Source: JAVXCQ01 sp036659415 (GTDB lineage Bacteria; Bacillota; Negativicutes; Acidaminococcales; Acidaminococcaceae). Taken from it: a stretch of DNA of 62,396 nt. A program made the translations under genes and the position numbers. The notes under the pieces are model-generated. The model was not told the DNA's origin and made no database searches. It saw only the letters and a program-made list of their open reading frames with translations. Positions 40,976 to 48,688 of the stretch are shown one piece after another. The stretch is taken from the NCBI GenBank assembly GCA_036659415.1, contig JAVXCQ010000013.1:1-62396 (forward strand). Direction: 5' to 3'. Positions within the stretch are counted from its first letter, which is position 1. Each line of letters opens with the position of its first letter.

Positions 40976-43058
40976 TTGTTTTTTTTAGCTCCTTTAATTC
41001 ACAAGTATCATTAGTACAATAAGTTTTTTTATTACCATTCCGTTCCGCTTTTTCTAATTGCAAACTGCCGCATTTAGGACAAGGCTCTGTGGATGGTTTA
41101 TCCCAGGTAGTAAAATCGCAGGCAGGATATTGTTCGCAACCATAGAAAATACGTCCACGTTTAGTTTTTCTTTCAATGATTTCCCCACCGCATTTAGGAC
41201 ACTTTGACCCAGTTTTCTTTAGAATTGGTTTCGTATTGCGACAATCAGGAAAGCCTGGACAAGCTAGAAAAGAACCAAAACGACCGTGTTTTACAACGAG
41301 CAGCCTTCCGCATTTATCACAAGGAATATCGGTTACTTCAACAGGGATTTCCACAATGGGTATTTCTTTATCGGCAATGGCTAAAGATGCGGCAAAAGGT
41401 CCGTAGAAGGTGGCAAGCACCTTATTTTTATCTTCTGTATGCTCTGCAATTTCATCTAAATTAGATTCTAAGCCTGCGGAAAAAGGAATATCAATAAAAT
41501 CTTTGAAATAATGAGTTAGTAAATCAATCGTTACTAATCCCAGTTCAGTTGGTACTAGTTTTTTAGCTTCTTTGGTAATATATTGTCGATCTAAAATAGT
41601 TTGAATTGTAGGAGAATACGTACTTGGTCGTCCGATGCCCTTCTCTTCTAATTCTTTAACTAACGTTGCTTCTGTAAAAGCTGCCGGTGCTTCCGTAAAA
41701 TGTTGTTGCGCTTCTAGTAGTTTAACTACTTCTAACTCAGTACCAACGGTTAAACATGGCACTTCTTTATCTTTGGTTTCACTGAGTTCTTTTTTGTCAC
41801 TGAGCTTGAGAAAGCCTTCAAATTTTAAAATGGAACCACTGGCACGCAATTGATAGTTACCGGCTTTAATCAGCAAGGTCGTAACATCAAAAACTGCTGG
41901 TGTCATTTGACTAGCGACAATTCGTTTCCAAATTAAATCATAAAGTCGTAATTGATCTTTGGATAAAAAGCCAGAAATGCTTCCTGGGGTTCTGAGCACA
42001 CTGGAAGGTCTAATCGCTTCATGAGCATCTTGGGCGTTTTTTTTGCTACTGTAAACATTGGTTTTAGCTGGAGTAAATGCTGCCCCAAACTCCGTAGTAA
42101 TGTAATCCTTGATTTCCGTTTGTGCAGTTTCTGCAATGCGCACAGAATCAGTTCTCATATAGGTAATTAGACCAACGGAACCTTCTTTGCCAATATTAAT
42201 ACCTTCATAGAGTTGCTGGGCTACCATCATGGTTTTTTTAGTTGTAAAGTTTAGTTTTTTTACAGCTTCTTGTTGCAAACTACTAGTGGTAAAAGGGGCA
42301 AAAGGATTGCGCTTACGTTCTTTTACGCCGGCTTCCTCTACTAGGTAATGAGCGGTTTCTAGCTCTTTAGTGACTTTCGCGGCTTCTTCTTTGTTATTAA
42401 TAATTAACTTGGCACCATCATATTTCACCACATCAGCAGTAAATTTGGCGTTCTTTTTATTTTCACGTAGTTCTACTGCCTGTGTCCAATATTCAACAGG
42501 AATGAACTGGTCAATCTCTCTTTGCCTATCACAAATGATTTTGACAGCTACCGATTGTACTCTGCCAGCACTAAGCCCTTTACGAACTTTGCGCCATAAT
42601 AAGGGGCTTAATTGATAGCCCACAATGCGGTCTAAAATACGTCTGGTTTGCTGGGCATCAACCATATCCACATCAATACTTTTAGGGCTTTTTAATGCTT
42701 CTTTTACTGCACCGGCAGTAATTTCATGAAATTCAATGCGGCATTTATCGCTGGGATCAACACCAAGAATATGTGCTAAATGCCAAGCAATAGCCTCACC
42801 TTCTCGGTCAGGGTCAGTTGCGAGATAAACTTTATCCGCCTTTTTCGCCAGAGCCTTGAGCTCTTTGATTAAATCGCCTTTACCACGAATATTGATATAT
42901 TTAGGTAGAAAGCCAGCTTCAATGTCTACCCCAAATTGACTTTTTGGTAAATCACGTAAATGCCCCATTGATGCTCGAACAGTATAGTTGCGGCCTAAAA
43001 TCTTTTCGATGGTTTTTGATTTAGTAGGTGACTCAACTATTACCAAATATTTAGCCAT
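40965..43058 (-). CDS. topA: DNA topoisomerase I
   Basis: Relaxes negative supercoils. TOPRIM domain with VIVESPTKSKTIEKILG at the N-terminus and ATDPDREGEAIAWHL near 85. The active Tyr is in GLITYMRTDSVR near 300, and the IGRPSTYS segment is present. Three C-terminal zinc-finger-like Cys clusters (CDKCG...CPGFPDC, CPKCGG...CEQYPAC, CPKCGS...C-x4-C) complete the 697 residues. It lies 12 nt after dprA. Confidence 0.97.
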   Translation of the reverse strand: MAKYLVIVESPTKSKTIEKILGRNYTVRASMGHLRDLPKSQFGVDIEAGFLPKYINIRGKGDLIKELKALAKKADKVYLATDPDREGEAIAWHLAHILGVDPSDKCRIEFHEITAGAVKEALKSPKSIDVDMVDAQQTRRILDRIVGYQLSPLLWRKVRKGLSAGRVQSVAVKIICDRQREIDQFIPVEYWTQAVELRENKKNAKFTADVVKYDGAKLIINNKEEAAKVTKELETAHYLVEEAGVKERKRNPFAPFTTSSLQQEAVKKLNFTTKKTMMVAQQLYEGINIGKEGSVGLITYMRTDSVRIAETAQTEIKDYITTEFGAAFTPAKTNVYSSKKNAQDAHEAIRPSSVLRTPGSISGFLSKDQLRLYDLIWKRIVASQMTPAVFDVTTLLIKAGNYQLRASGSILKFEGFLKLSDKKELSETKDKEVPCLTVGTELEVVKLLEAQQHFTEAPAAFTEATLVKELEEKGIGRPSTYSPTIQTILDRQYITKEAKKLVPTELGLVTIDLLTHYFKDFIDIPFSAGLESNLDEIAEHTEDKNKVLATFYGPFAASLAIADKEIPIVEIPVEVTDIPCDKCGRLLVVKHGRFGSFLACPGFPDCRNTKPILKKTGSKCPKCGGEIIERKTKRGRIFYGCEQYPACDFTTWDKPSTEPCPKCGSLQLEKAERNGNKKTYCTNDTCELKELKKTNDK

Positions 43059-43070
43059 TAAATATCCCCC

Positions 43071-44174
43071 TTATAGACGTATATAACGTTGCCCCGGTTC
43101 TTCACTAATAATCCCCTCAATTTGCAGATTAATAATAATACTGCTGACAATAGCTAAAGATAAAGCTGTTTTCAGCACAATTTCCTCTAAAGTAATACCA
43201 ACCTGAAAAGGTAGCTCAGCTAAGATTGCTTGGCTTTGCGTGGCTTCTGTCGGCGACATTTGTGCAAATAAATCCATGTTTTCTATTTTTTCTTTTACCT
43301 GCACCGCAGGATAAAGAAGAAAATCTTCTAAAATATCTTCTGGTCTGTCTACGAGCTTGGCGCCGTCCTTAATGAGAGAATGTGGGCCAATACTGGTGGT
43401 TGCAAAAATATTACCAGGTACACAATAAACATCATGGCCTTCCTCCAGGGCAAATTTTGCAGTAATCATGGCACCACTTTTTTTAGCTGCTTCCACCACC
43501 ATAATGCCCTGCGTCAGGCCATTGATAATGCGGTTGCGGGCGGGAAAGTTTTGGGCCAGAGGCCGGGTGCCGGGGGGGAATTCTGAAACTAGTGCCCCCT
43601 TAGTAGAAATAGCAGCAAATAATTTTTGATTGACGGCTGGATATGTTAGGTCAAGACCGCAACCCATTACAGCTACAGTTGGTTTACAAGCAGTTAATGC
43701 TCCTTTATGAGCGGCGGTATCAATGCCCAGTGCTCCCCCGCTGACCACTATTAAACCTGCTAAAGCTAAGTCTTGAGCGAAGGTTTCTGCTACTTTTAAG
43801 CCATAGGCCGAAGCTTTTCTAGAGCCGACAATGCCTATAGTTTTATTTTCAAGCGGCAAATTACCTTTGATATATAAAATGGTTGGTGGATTTTGAATTT
43901 GTTTTAAACGCTCTGGGTAGTTATCGTCTTCGATACTCAGTAAACTAACCTGTTCTTGCAAGCAAAAGGCCTTAATTTTTAACGGTAACTCCGTTTCGCG
44001 GTGCTGAATAAATTTATGACAGGCATTAGGCGAGGCGATTTGCGTTCTTATTAAATCGTTTTCTGTTGCTCCAAAAGCTTGTTCGGCACTACCAAAATAT
44101 TGCACAAAGCTTAATGCTTTGCTTGCGCCAAGCCCCAGTGTACCACATAAGGCGGCTAAATAATATTTTTCCAT
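43071..44174 (-). CDS. dprA: DNA-processing protein DprA
   Basis: DprA loads RecA onto incoming single-stranded DNA during transformation. The Rossmann-like core carries VGSRKASAYG near 117, SGGALGIDTAAHKGAL, and FPARNRIINGLTQGIMVVEA. A C-terminal winged helix (about 300-367) is present. The 367 residues are typical. It is the first gene of the dprA-topA-trmFO-xerC-codY transcript. Other competence genes are not in the window. Confidence 0.95.
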   Translation of the reverse strand: MEKYYLAALCGTLGLGASKALSFVQYFGSAEQAFGATENDLIRTQIASPNACHKFIQHRETELPLKIKAFCLQEQVSLLSIEDDNYPERLKQIQNPPTILYIKGNLPLENKTIGIVGSRKASAYGLKVAETFAQDLALAGLIVVSGGALGIDTAAHKGALTACKPTVAVMGCGLDLTYPAVNQKLFAAISTKGALVSEFPPGTRPLAQNFPARNRIINGLTQGIMVVEAAKKSGAMITAKFALEEGHDVYCVPGNIFATTSIGPHSLIKDGAKLVDRPEDILEDFLLYPAVQVKEKIENMDLFAQMSPTEATQSQAILAELPFQVGITLEEIVLKTALSLAIVSSIIINLQIEGIISEEPGQRYIRL

Positions 44175-44258
44175 GACAATCTCCCTGCTCTTGGTCAGCT
44201 GGTTTAGGAAGAGAACGCTTGTCGGCCAAGCAAATTTTTCAATTTTTACATCTCAAAC

Positions 44259-44287
44259 ATTATAAAGCTCAAAATTTCATTGGTCAA
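44259..44287 (-). promoter_or_regulatory. Promoter of dprA-topA-trmFO-xerC-codY
   Basis: Minus strand TTGACC (44287-44282), 17-nt spacer, TATAAT (44264-44259). The -35 lies inside the last codons of the upstream GT28 gene; the leader to the dprA ATG is about 78 nt. Confidence 0.75.
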
Positions 44288-45398
44288 GACGTTTGCTGGC
44301 AGCAACGGCGCTCAAGAGTTTTTGGACAATCATGGTTGCAGCCTGTGGTTTTCCCAAAGTTTGCATTTTCATGGATTGTGCTTGGAGCTCGTCTGGATAC
44401 ATATTAATAGTCTTAGCCACATCAAGTGGAGTTTGCGCAATGTATGCTGCACCAGCTTGCTTTAAATACTGGGCATTAGCTGCTTCTTGACCGGGTAAAG
44501 GTTTATAGATAATATATTTTAAGGTCGTTGACAAAGTTTCGGCGGCCGTTAAACCGCCAGCTTTACTTACAAGAAAATCCGCACCATGCATTAATTCTGG
44601 GATATCGTCGGTAAAACCGTAAATTTCAATTTGAAGTTGTAAAGCGGCCAATTGCGCAGCCAACTGTTTATTTCTACCAGTTATCGCTACAAAATGCAAT
44701 TTTTTATGAGAATGTTGAGTAACACCTTGAATGATTTCGACCATGGGCAGAAGACCATCACCGCCCCCCATGAGTAAACAGACGAGGTCGGTAGTAGCCC
44801 ATTTATATTTTTCACGTAAGGTATTACGCTGAAAATTATCTTTAAAGGCTTGCCGAATGGGAATACCATAGGCACAAACTTCTTGTTGCGGTAGGCACGA
44901 AAGTTGAACTTTGAGATTATCAGCCGCGACAAAATAATAGTTTGTGCCTGCACAAAGCCACCATTTATGAATAGTAAAATCAGTTATAATGGAAGCCAGC
45001 AAAATTTTCTTGCCTGTTTTTTGTTTGTAACAAGAAATAATTCCTGCTGGGGTAGCATGCGTGGCAATCACCACATCCGGTTGAACTTTGGCAAGATAAT
45101 CGGTTGCTAAATAGGCTAAAAAAGTATTAATGCCATTGCGTAACCATAAAGAGCCTCCTGTGCCATTACCCCATTTGTAAGCAAGTTCATAGACACCGGG
45201 GATATGTTTAAGCACTAACATATAAGCCTTTAAAATCGTTTTACCAATAAAATGCGGGAAGAAATCAAAAGCACTGCCTTGTATAATTTGGCAATGCGGA
45301 AACAGCTTAAATTCTTCTTCTAAAGCTTGTGCAGCTAAAGCATGACCGGAACCAATTGGTGCTGACAAAATTAGTATTTTATATTTTGCACTAGGCAT
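44277..45398 (-). CDS. MGDG synthase-like glycosyltransferase (GT28)
   Basis: A 373-residue GT-B enzyme. The N-terminal MGDG-synthase domain has SAPIGSGHALAAQALEEEF near 12-30; the C-terminal UDP-sugar domain has LMGGGDG and SKAGGLTAAETL near 280-290. Relatives include diglucosyl-diacylglycerol synthases (UgtP) and processive diacylglycerol glycosyltransferases, so a glycolipid product is likely; the sugar and acceptor are not certain. It is divergent from pncB and followed by the dprA operon. Confidence 0.87.
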   Translation of the reverse strand: MPSAKYKILILSAPIGSGHALAAQALEEEFKLFPHCQIIQGSAFDFFPHFIGKTILKAYMLVLKHIPGVYELAYKWGNGTGGSLWLRNGINTFLAYLATDYLAKVQPDVVIATHATPAGIISCYKQKTGKKILLASIITDFTIHKWWLCAGTNYYFVAADNLKVQLSCLPQQEVCAYGIPIRQAFKDNFQRNTLREKYKWATTDLVCLLMGGGDGLLPMVEIIQGVTQHSHKKLHFVAITGRNKQLAAQLAALQLQIEIYGFTDDIPELMHGADFLVSKAGGLTAAETLSTTLKYIIYKPLPGQEAANAQYLKQAGAAYIAQTPLDVAKTINMYPDELQAQSMKMQTLGKPQAATMIVQKLLSAVAASKRLDQ

Positions 45399-45455
45399 GC
45401 GTTAAACCTTCTTTGTTATGAATAATCAAAAAAAATAAATTTCGTGTTCTTAGAC

Positions 45456-45485
45456 TTGCAGAATACAACGGTAATATTGTATCAT
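45456..45485 (+). promoter_or_regulatory. Probable promoter of pncB
   Basis: TTGCAG (45456-45461), 18-nt spacer, TATCAT (45480-45485). The -10 overlaps the left arm of the inverted repeat described separately. Confidence 0.45.
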
Positions 45486-45507
45486 AAATGTTAATCATTA
45501 CAATATT
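45473..45507. promoter_or_regulatory. Inverted repeat, candidate operator upstream of pncB
   Basis: Perfect 9-bp arms AATATTGTA (45473-45481) and TACAATATT (45499-45507), with 17 bases between, lie over the -10 region of the pncB promoter in the divergent GT28/pncB gap. The regulator is not identified. Confidence 0.5.
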
Positions 45508-45549
45508 TACTTCACAGAATATACGCATTTAGAAAATAAGGAGGCTCTT

Positions 45550-46599
45550 ATGAAAAAACGTTTACCTATTTCCAGTTTTAACATACCTGTTGAAAAGATC
45601 AAAGCCGGCTACTATAGCGACGCTTATTTTTTACGCACAGCTGAAATCCTTAATAGCGACAACTACCATCCGCGTATTGTCATGCAAATATTTCAACGTG
45701 AACACGTTGTTTTATGCGGAATTGACGAAGTAATTGCCCTCATTAAAACCTGTGCCCATAATCCGGAAAACATTGTTATTCACGCTTTGCACGATGGTGA
45801 TGAAGTGGCTCCATGGGAAACCGTTATGACTATTGAAGGCGATTTAGCAGATTTTACACACTTGGAGACCATTTATTTAGGCATTTTAGCTCGCCAAAGC
45901 CGCATTGCTACCAATGTTCGGCGCGTTGTTGAAGCTGCCAATGGTAAAGCAGTCCTCTTTTTCCCTGCTAGGTATGATTCTTACTTAACACAAGAACAGG
46001 ATGGTTATGCCGCTAAAATTGGTGGGATCAAGGGCTTTTCTACGGACGCTAATGCGTTAGCATCTCACGGTAAAGGATTGGGTACTATCCCCCATGCTTT
46101 GATTGCTACTTATCAAGGTGATACCGTAGCTGCTACTGATGCTTTTGATCGCTACGTTGATACTGCCATCAGTCGGATTGCACTAGTTGACTTTGATAAT
46201 GATTGCGTTAATACGTCACTTGCTGTAGCCCGAAAGCTAGGCAAAAAATTGCAAGGCGTACGTCTTGATACGTCTGGCAATATGGTTGATAAAAGTATAG
46301 AGCCACTAATGGGGATGTTCCGTCCTACCGGCGTTTGTAAAGAATTAGTCACCGCCGTGCGTCAGGCTCTCGATGCTAATGGTTTTGATTATGTTAAAAT
46401 AATTGTTTCCGGCGGGTTCGATGCAAAACGTATTGCTGCGTTCGAAGAAGCCCAGGTACCGGTTGATACTTATGCTGTAGGCAGTAGCTTGTTTGATGGT
46501 AACATTAATTTCACAGCAGATGTTGTGCTGGTAGATGGCAACCCTTGTGCTAAAGCGGGACGAACCTATCTTCCCAATGCCAAAATGGAATTAGTTTAA
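45550..46599 (+). CDS. pncB: Nicotinate phosphoribosyltransferase
   Basis: Converts nicotinate and PRPP to nicotinate mononucleotide in NAD salvage. The 349-residue protein is the short form. It has YYSDAYFLR near the N-terminus, SHGKGLGTIPHALIATYQGDTVAATDAF near 175-200 and RLDTSGNM plus VSGGFD in the phosphate-binding barrel. GGAGG precedes the ATG. It is one of three plus-strand genes. It ends in a bidirectional terminator shared with the convergent satP gene. Confidence 0.9.
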   Translation: MKKRLPISSFNIPVEKIKAGYYSDAYFLRTAEILNSDNYHPRIVMQIFQREHVVLCGIDEVIALIKTCAHNPENIVIHALHDGDEVAPWETVMTIEGDLADFTHLETIYLGILARQSRIATNVRRVVEAANGKAVLFFPARYDSYLTQEQDGYAAKIGGIKGFSTDANALASHGKGLGTIPHALIATYQGDTVAATDAFDRYVDTAISRIALVDFDNDCVNTSLAVARKLGKKLQGVRLDTSGNMVDKSIEPLMGMFRPTGVCKELVTAVRQALDANGFDYVKIIVSGGFDAKRIAAFEEAQVPVDTYAVGSSLFDGNINFTADVVLVDGNPCAKAGRTYLPNAKMELV

Positions 46600-46606
46600 T
46601 AAATGC

Positions 46607-46639
46607 ACAAAAGCGCTATCATAATGATAGCGCTTTTGT
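46607..46639. terminator. Bidirectional terminator between pncB and satP
   Basis: A 16-bp perfect inverted repeat (46607-46622 with 46624-46639) with A and T runs at the outer ends, placed between two convergent genes. Confidence 0.85.
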
Positions 46640-46645
46640 TAGCTC

Positions 46646-47269
46646 TTAAGCTTTTTTGAAAATACCTAACGGTTGACCCAACGGCCAAAATTGTCGACCA
46701 AAAAAGTTGTTCAAAAAAATCGCACTAGCTCCATAGAGGGAAAGCAGTGCTACTACCACTTCGGCATAAGCTGCCAGGGAATGTGCCCAGTGACCACCTA
46801 GTCCCAAAGTATCTAAGGTTAAACCCAAAAGTAAAAGGTCGATAAATACCATGTCTAAAAATAAAAACAAATTAGCTTCGGAGGCAGCAATAGTACCAAC
46901 ACAAGCAAACAAGAAATAGCCTAGGAAAGCGAATCCCAAGGCTTTCGGATCAACACCGGCAACTAAACCAGCACCCAAACAGCCGGCTTTAATCATCCAG
47001 CTTAAAGCTACTCCTGACCAAAAAAAACCAAAGGCAGCAAAAATAGTGGCTCCAAAAATGTTTTTGTGGCAAAAATCGAAATAAGCTGCTAAAAGCTGAG
47101 CAAAAGAACCACAGACGAGCGCCCAGGGGATTACCCAGGATACACCATCGACTAGACCAAGCTTTTGAGCAGAAGCCACCATCGTCACAATCGCTAAGCC
47201 AAACAAACCTAGTGGTGTTGGATCAGCAACTGCAATTTGAACTTGTTGCGTAGAATTGTTAGTACTCAT
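46646..47269 (-). CDS. satP: SatP/GPR1-FUN34-YaaH family acetate/succinate transporter
   Basis: A six-helix membrane protein of 207 residues. The family motif appears as ADPTPLGLFGLA (consensus NPAPLGL) just before the first helix. Relatives carry acetate and succinate in symport with protons. The start is the ATG at 47269 with GGAGG 8 nt upstream; an upstream frame to 47359 is only leader. It is monocistronic with its own promoter. Confidence 0.92.
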   Translation of the reverse strand: MSTNNSTQQVQIAVADPTPLGLFGLAIVTMVASAQKLGLVDGVSWVIPWALVCGSFAQLLAAYFDFCHKNIFGATIFAAFGFFWSGVALSWMIKAGCLGAGLVAGVDPKALGFAFLGYFLFACVGTIAASEANLFLFLDMVFIDLLLLGLTLDTLGLGGHWAHSLAAYAEVVVALLSLYGASAIFLNNFFGRQFWPLGQPLGIFKKA

Positions 47270-47325
47270 TAATACGCCTCCTTTAAATTGGGCTAAAAAA
47301 ATATAAGTAAAAAGCTTATATTTAA

Positions 47326-47355
47326 ATATTAAATGTAAACATAGTAATAAGTCAA
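47326..47355 (-). promoter_or_regulatory. Promoter of satP
   Basis: Minus strand TTGACT (47355-47350), 18-nt spacer, TAATAT (47331-47326). The leader contains a short ATATAAG/CTTATAT inverted repeat near the start of transcription. Confidence 0.6.
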
Positions 47356-47433
47356 TCAAATCTTAAAGTTTTTACGCTTTTCAGTAAAATTAACGTTACC
47401 AAAAGTTTATTTATTTCGAAAGGATGTGTTGAT

Positions 47434-48645
47434 ATGAGTCTTAATACAACCCCAGCTTCCGAACGACTTCACATTGGGATTTTTGGCAAAAGAAACGCTG
47501 GTAAATCCAGTGTCATTAATGCTCTTACTAACCAAAATATCGCTATTGTTTCCCCTATTAAAGGCACTACAACTGACCCTGTTTTAAAAGCCATGGAGCT
47601 TTTACCTTTAGGACCGGTCATGATTATTGATACGCCTGGTCTAGATGACGAAGGGGAATTGGGTACTTTGCGCATGCAAAAAGCTTATCAAATGCTAAAT
47701 AAAACGGACATCGCTTTGTTAGTGATTGATAGTGAGCTAGGTCTGACGCAAGCAGACGAACAACTTTTGGAACAGATTAAAGCTAAAGCAATCCCCTTTT
47801 TACTAGTTTTTAATAAAATAGATTTAGCTTCCCAACCACAAATACCCTCCCAATATCAGTCTATAGCTCTGGGTATTAGTACCAAAACCGGTGCTAATAT
47901 TGAGCAATTGAAAAACCTGCTGGCACAACAACTACCGGCGGCAACGCAAGAAAAAAAACTTGTAGGCGACCTTTTAAAACCAGGTGATTTTGTGATTTTA
48001 GTTGTTCCTCTTGATGAATCCGCCCCTAAAGGCAGATTGATTTTACCACAACAACAAACAATTCGTGATATTTTGGAAGCTGGTGCTACCTCTATTGTGG
48101 TACGAGAAACAGAGCTGGCCGCAACTTTAGCACAGCTAGGAACTTCTCCTCAGCTAGTGATTACTGATAGTCAAGTTTTTGCACAAGTAGCCAAAATCAC
48201 TCCTCCTCACGTACTTTTAACGTCATTTTCTATTTTATTTGCTCGCTATAAAGGTGATTTAGTAGCAGCGGTAAACGGTGCCAAGGCTTTAAACCAACTG
48301 GTTGACAGTGATACGGTACTCATTGCCGAAGGTTGTACCCATCATCGTCAATGTAATGATATTGGTTCGGTAAAGCTACCTGGTTGGATTAGTAAATATA
48401 CCGGACGCCAGCTTAAGTTTGCTTTTACTAGTGGCATAGAATTTCCTACCGAGTTAGATTCTTATCAACTAATTGTACATTGTGGCGGTTGTATGTTAAA
48501 TGCCCGAGAAATGCAATATCGGATGCAGACAGCACACCTGCAACAAATACCAATTACCAATTACGGGATTGTCATTGCTTATATGCAAGGAATTCTTCGG
48601 CGGACACTTGCCCCTTTTCCGGAATTACAACAACTATTAGATTAA
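47434..48645 (+). CDS. hydF: [FeFe]-hydrogenase maturation GTPase HydF
   Basis: HydF is the scaffold on which the 2Fe part of the H-cluster is built before transfer to the hydrogenase. GTPase domain: GKRNAGKSS P-loop near 14-22, TTTDP, DTPGLDD, NKID. A dimerisation domain follows, then the cluster domain with EGCTHHRQCND near 300 and HCGGCML near 350, the CxH...HCxxC ligand set for the [4Fe-4S] cluster. The 403-residue length is standard. HydE, HydG and the hydrogenase itself are not in the window. Confidence 0.95.
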   Translation: MSLNTTPASERLHIGIFGKRNAGKSSVINALTNQNIAIVSPIKGTTTDPVLKAMELLPLGPVMIIDTPGLDDEGELGTLRMQKAYQMLNKTDIALLVIDSELGLTQADEQLLEQIKAKAIPFLLVFNKIDLASQPQIPSQYQSIALGISTKTGANIEQLKNLLAQQLPAATQEKKLVGDLLKPGDFVILVVPLDESAPKGRLILPQQQTIRDILEAGATSIVVRETELAATLAQLGTSPQLVITDSQVFAQVAKITPPHVLLTSFSILFARYKGDLVAAVNGAKALNQLVDSDTVLIAEGCTHHRQCNDIGSVKLPGWISKYTGRQLKFAFTSGIEFPTELDSYQLIVHCGGCMLNAREMQYRMQTAHLQQIPITNYGIVIAYMQGILRRTLAPFPELQQLLD

Positions 48646-48688
48646 AACAAGCCGTTCGCTAAACAAAAATAGCGGACGGCTTGTTTTT
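48644..48688. terminator. Bidirectional terminator between hydF and the M16C gene
   Basis: A 17-bp stem with one G-T pair (48644-48660 with 48671-48687), flanked by A and T runs, between convergent genes. Confidence 0.85.

Noticed and set aside
47376..47390. CodY-box-like sequence upstream of hydF
   Set aside because: Four mismatches in 15 to AATTTTCWGAAAATT, too weak to support a site in AT-rich DNA.
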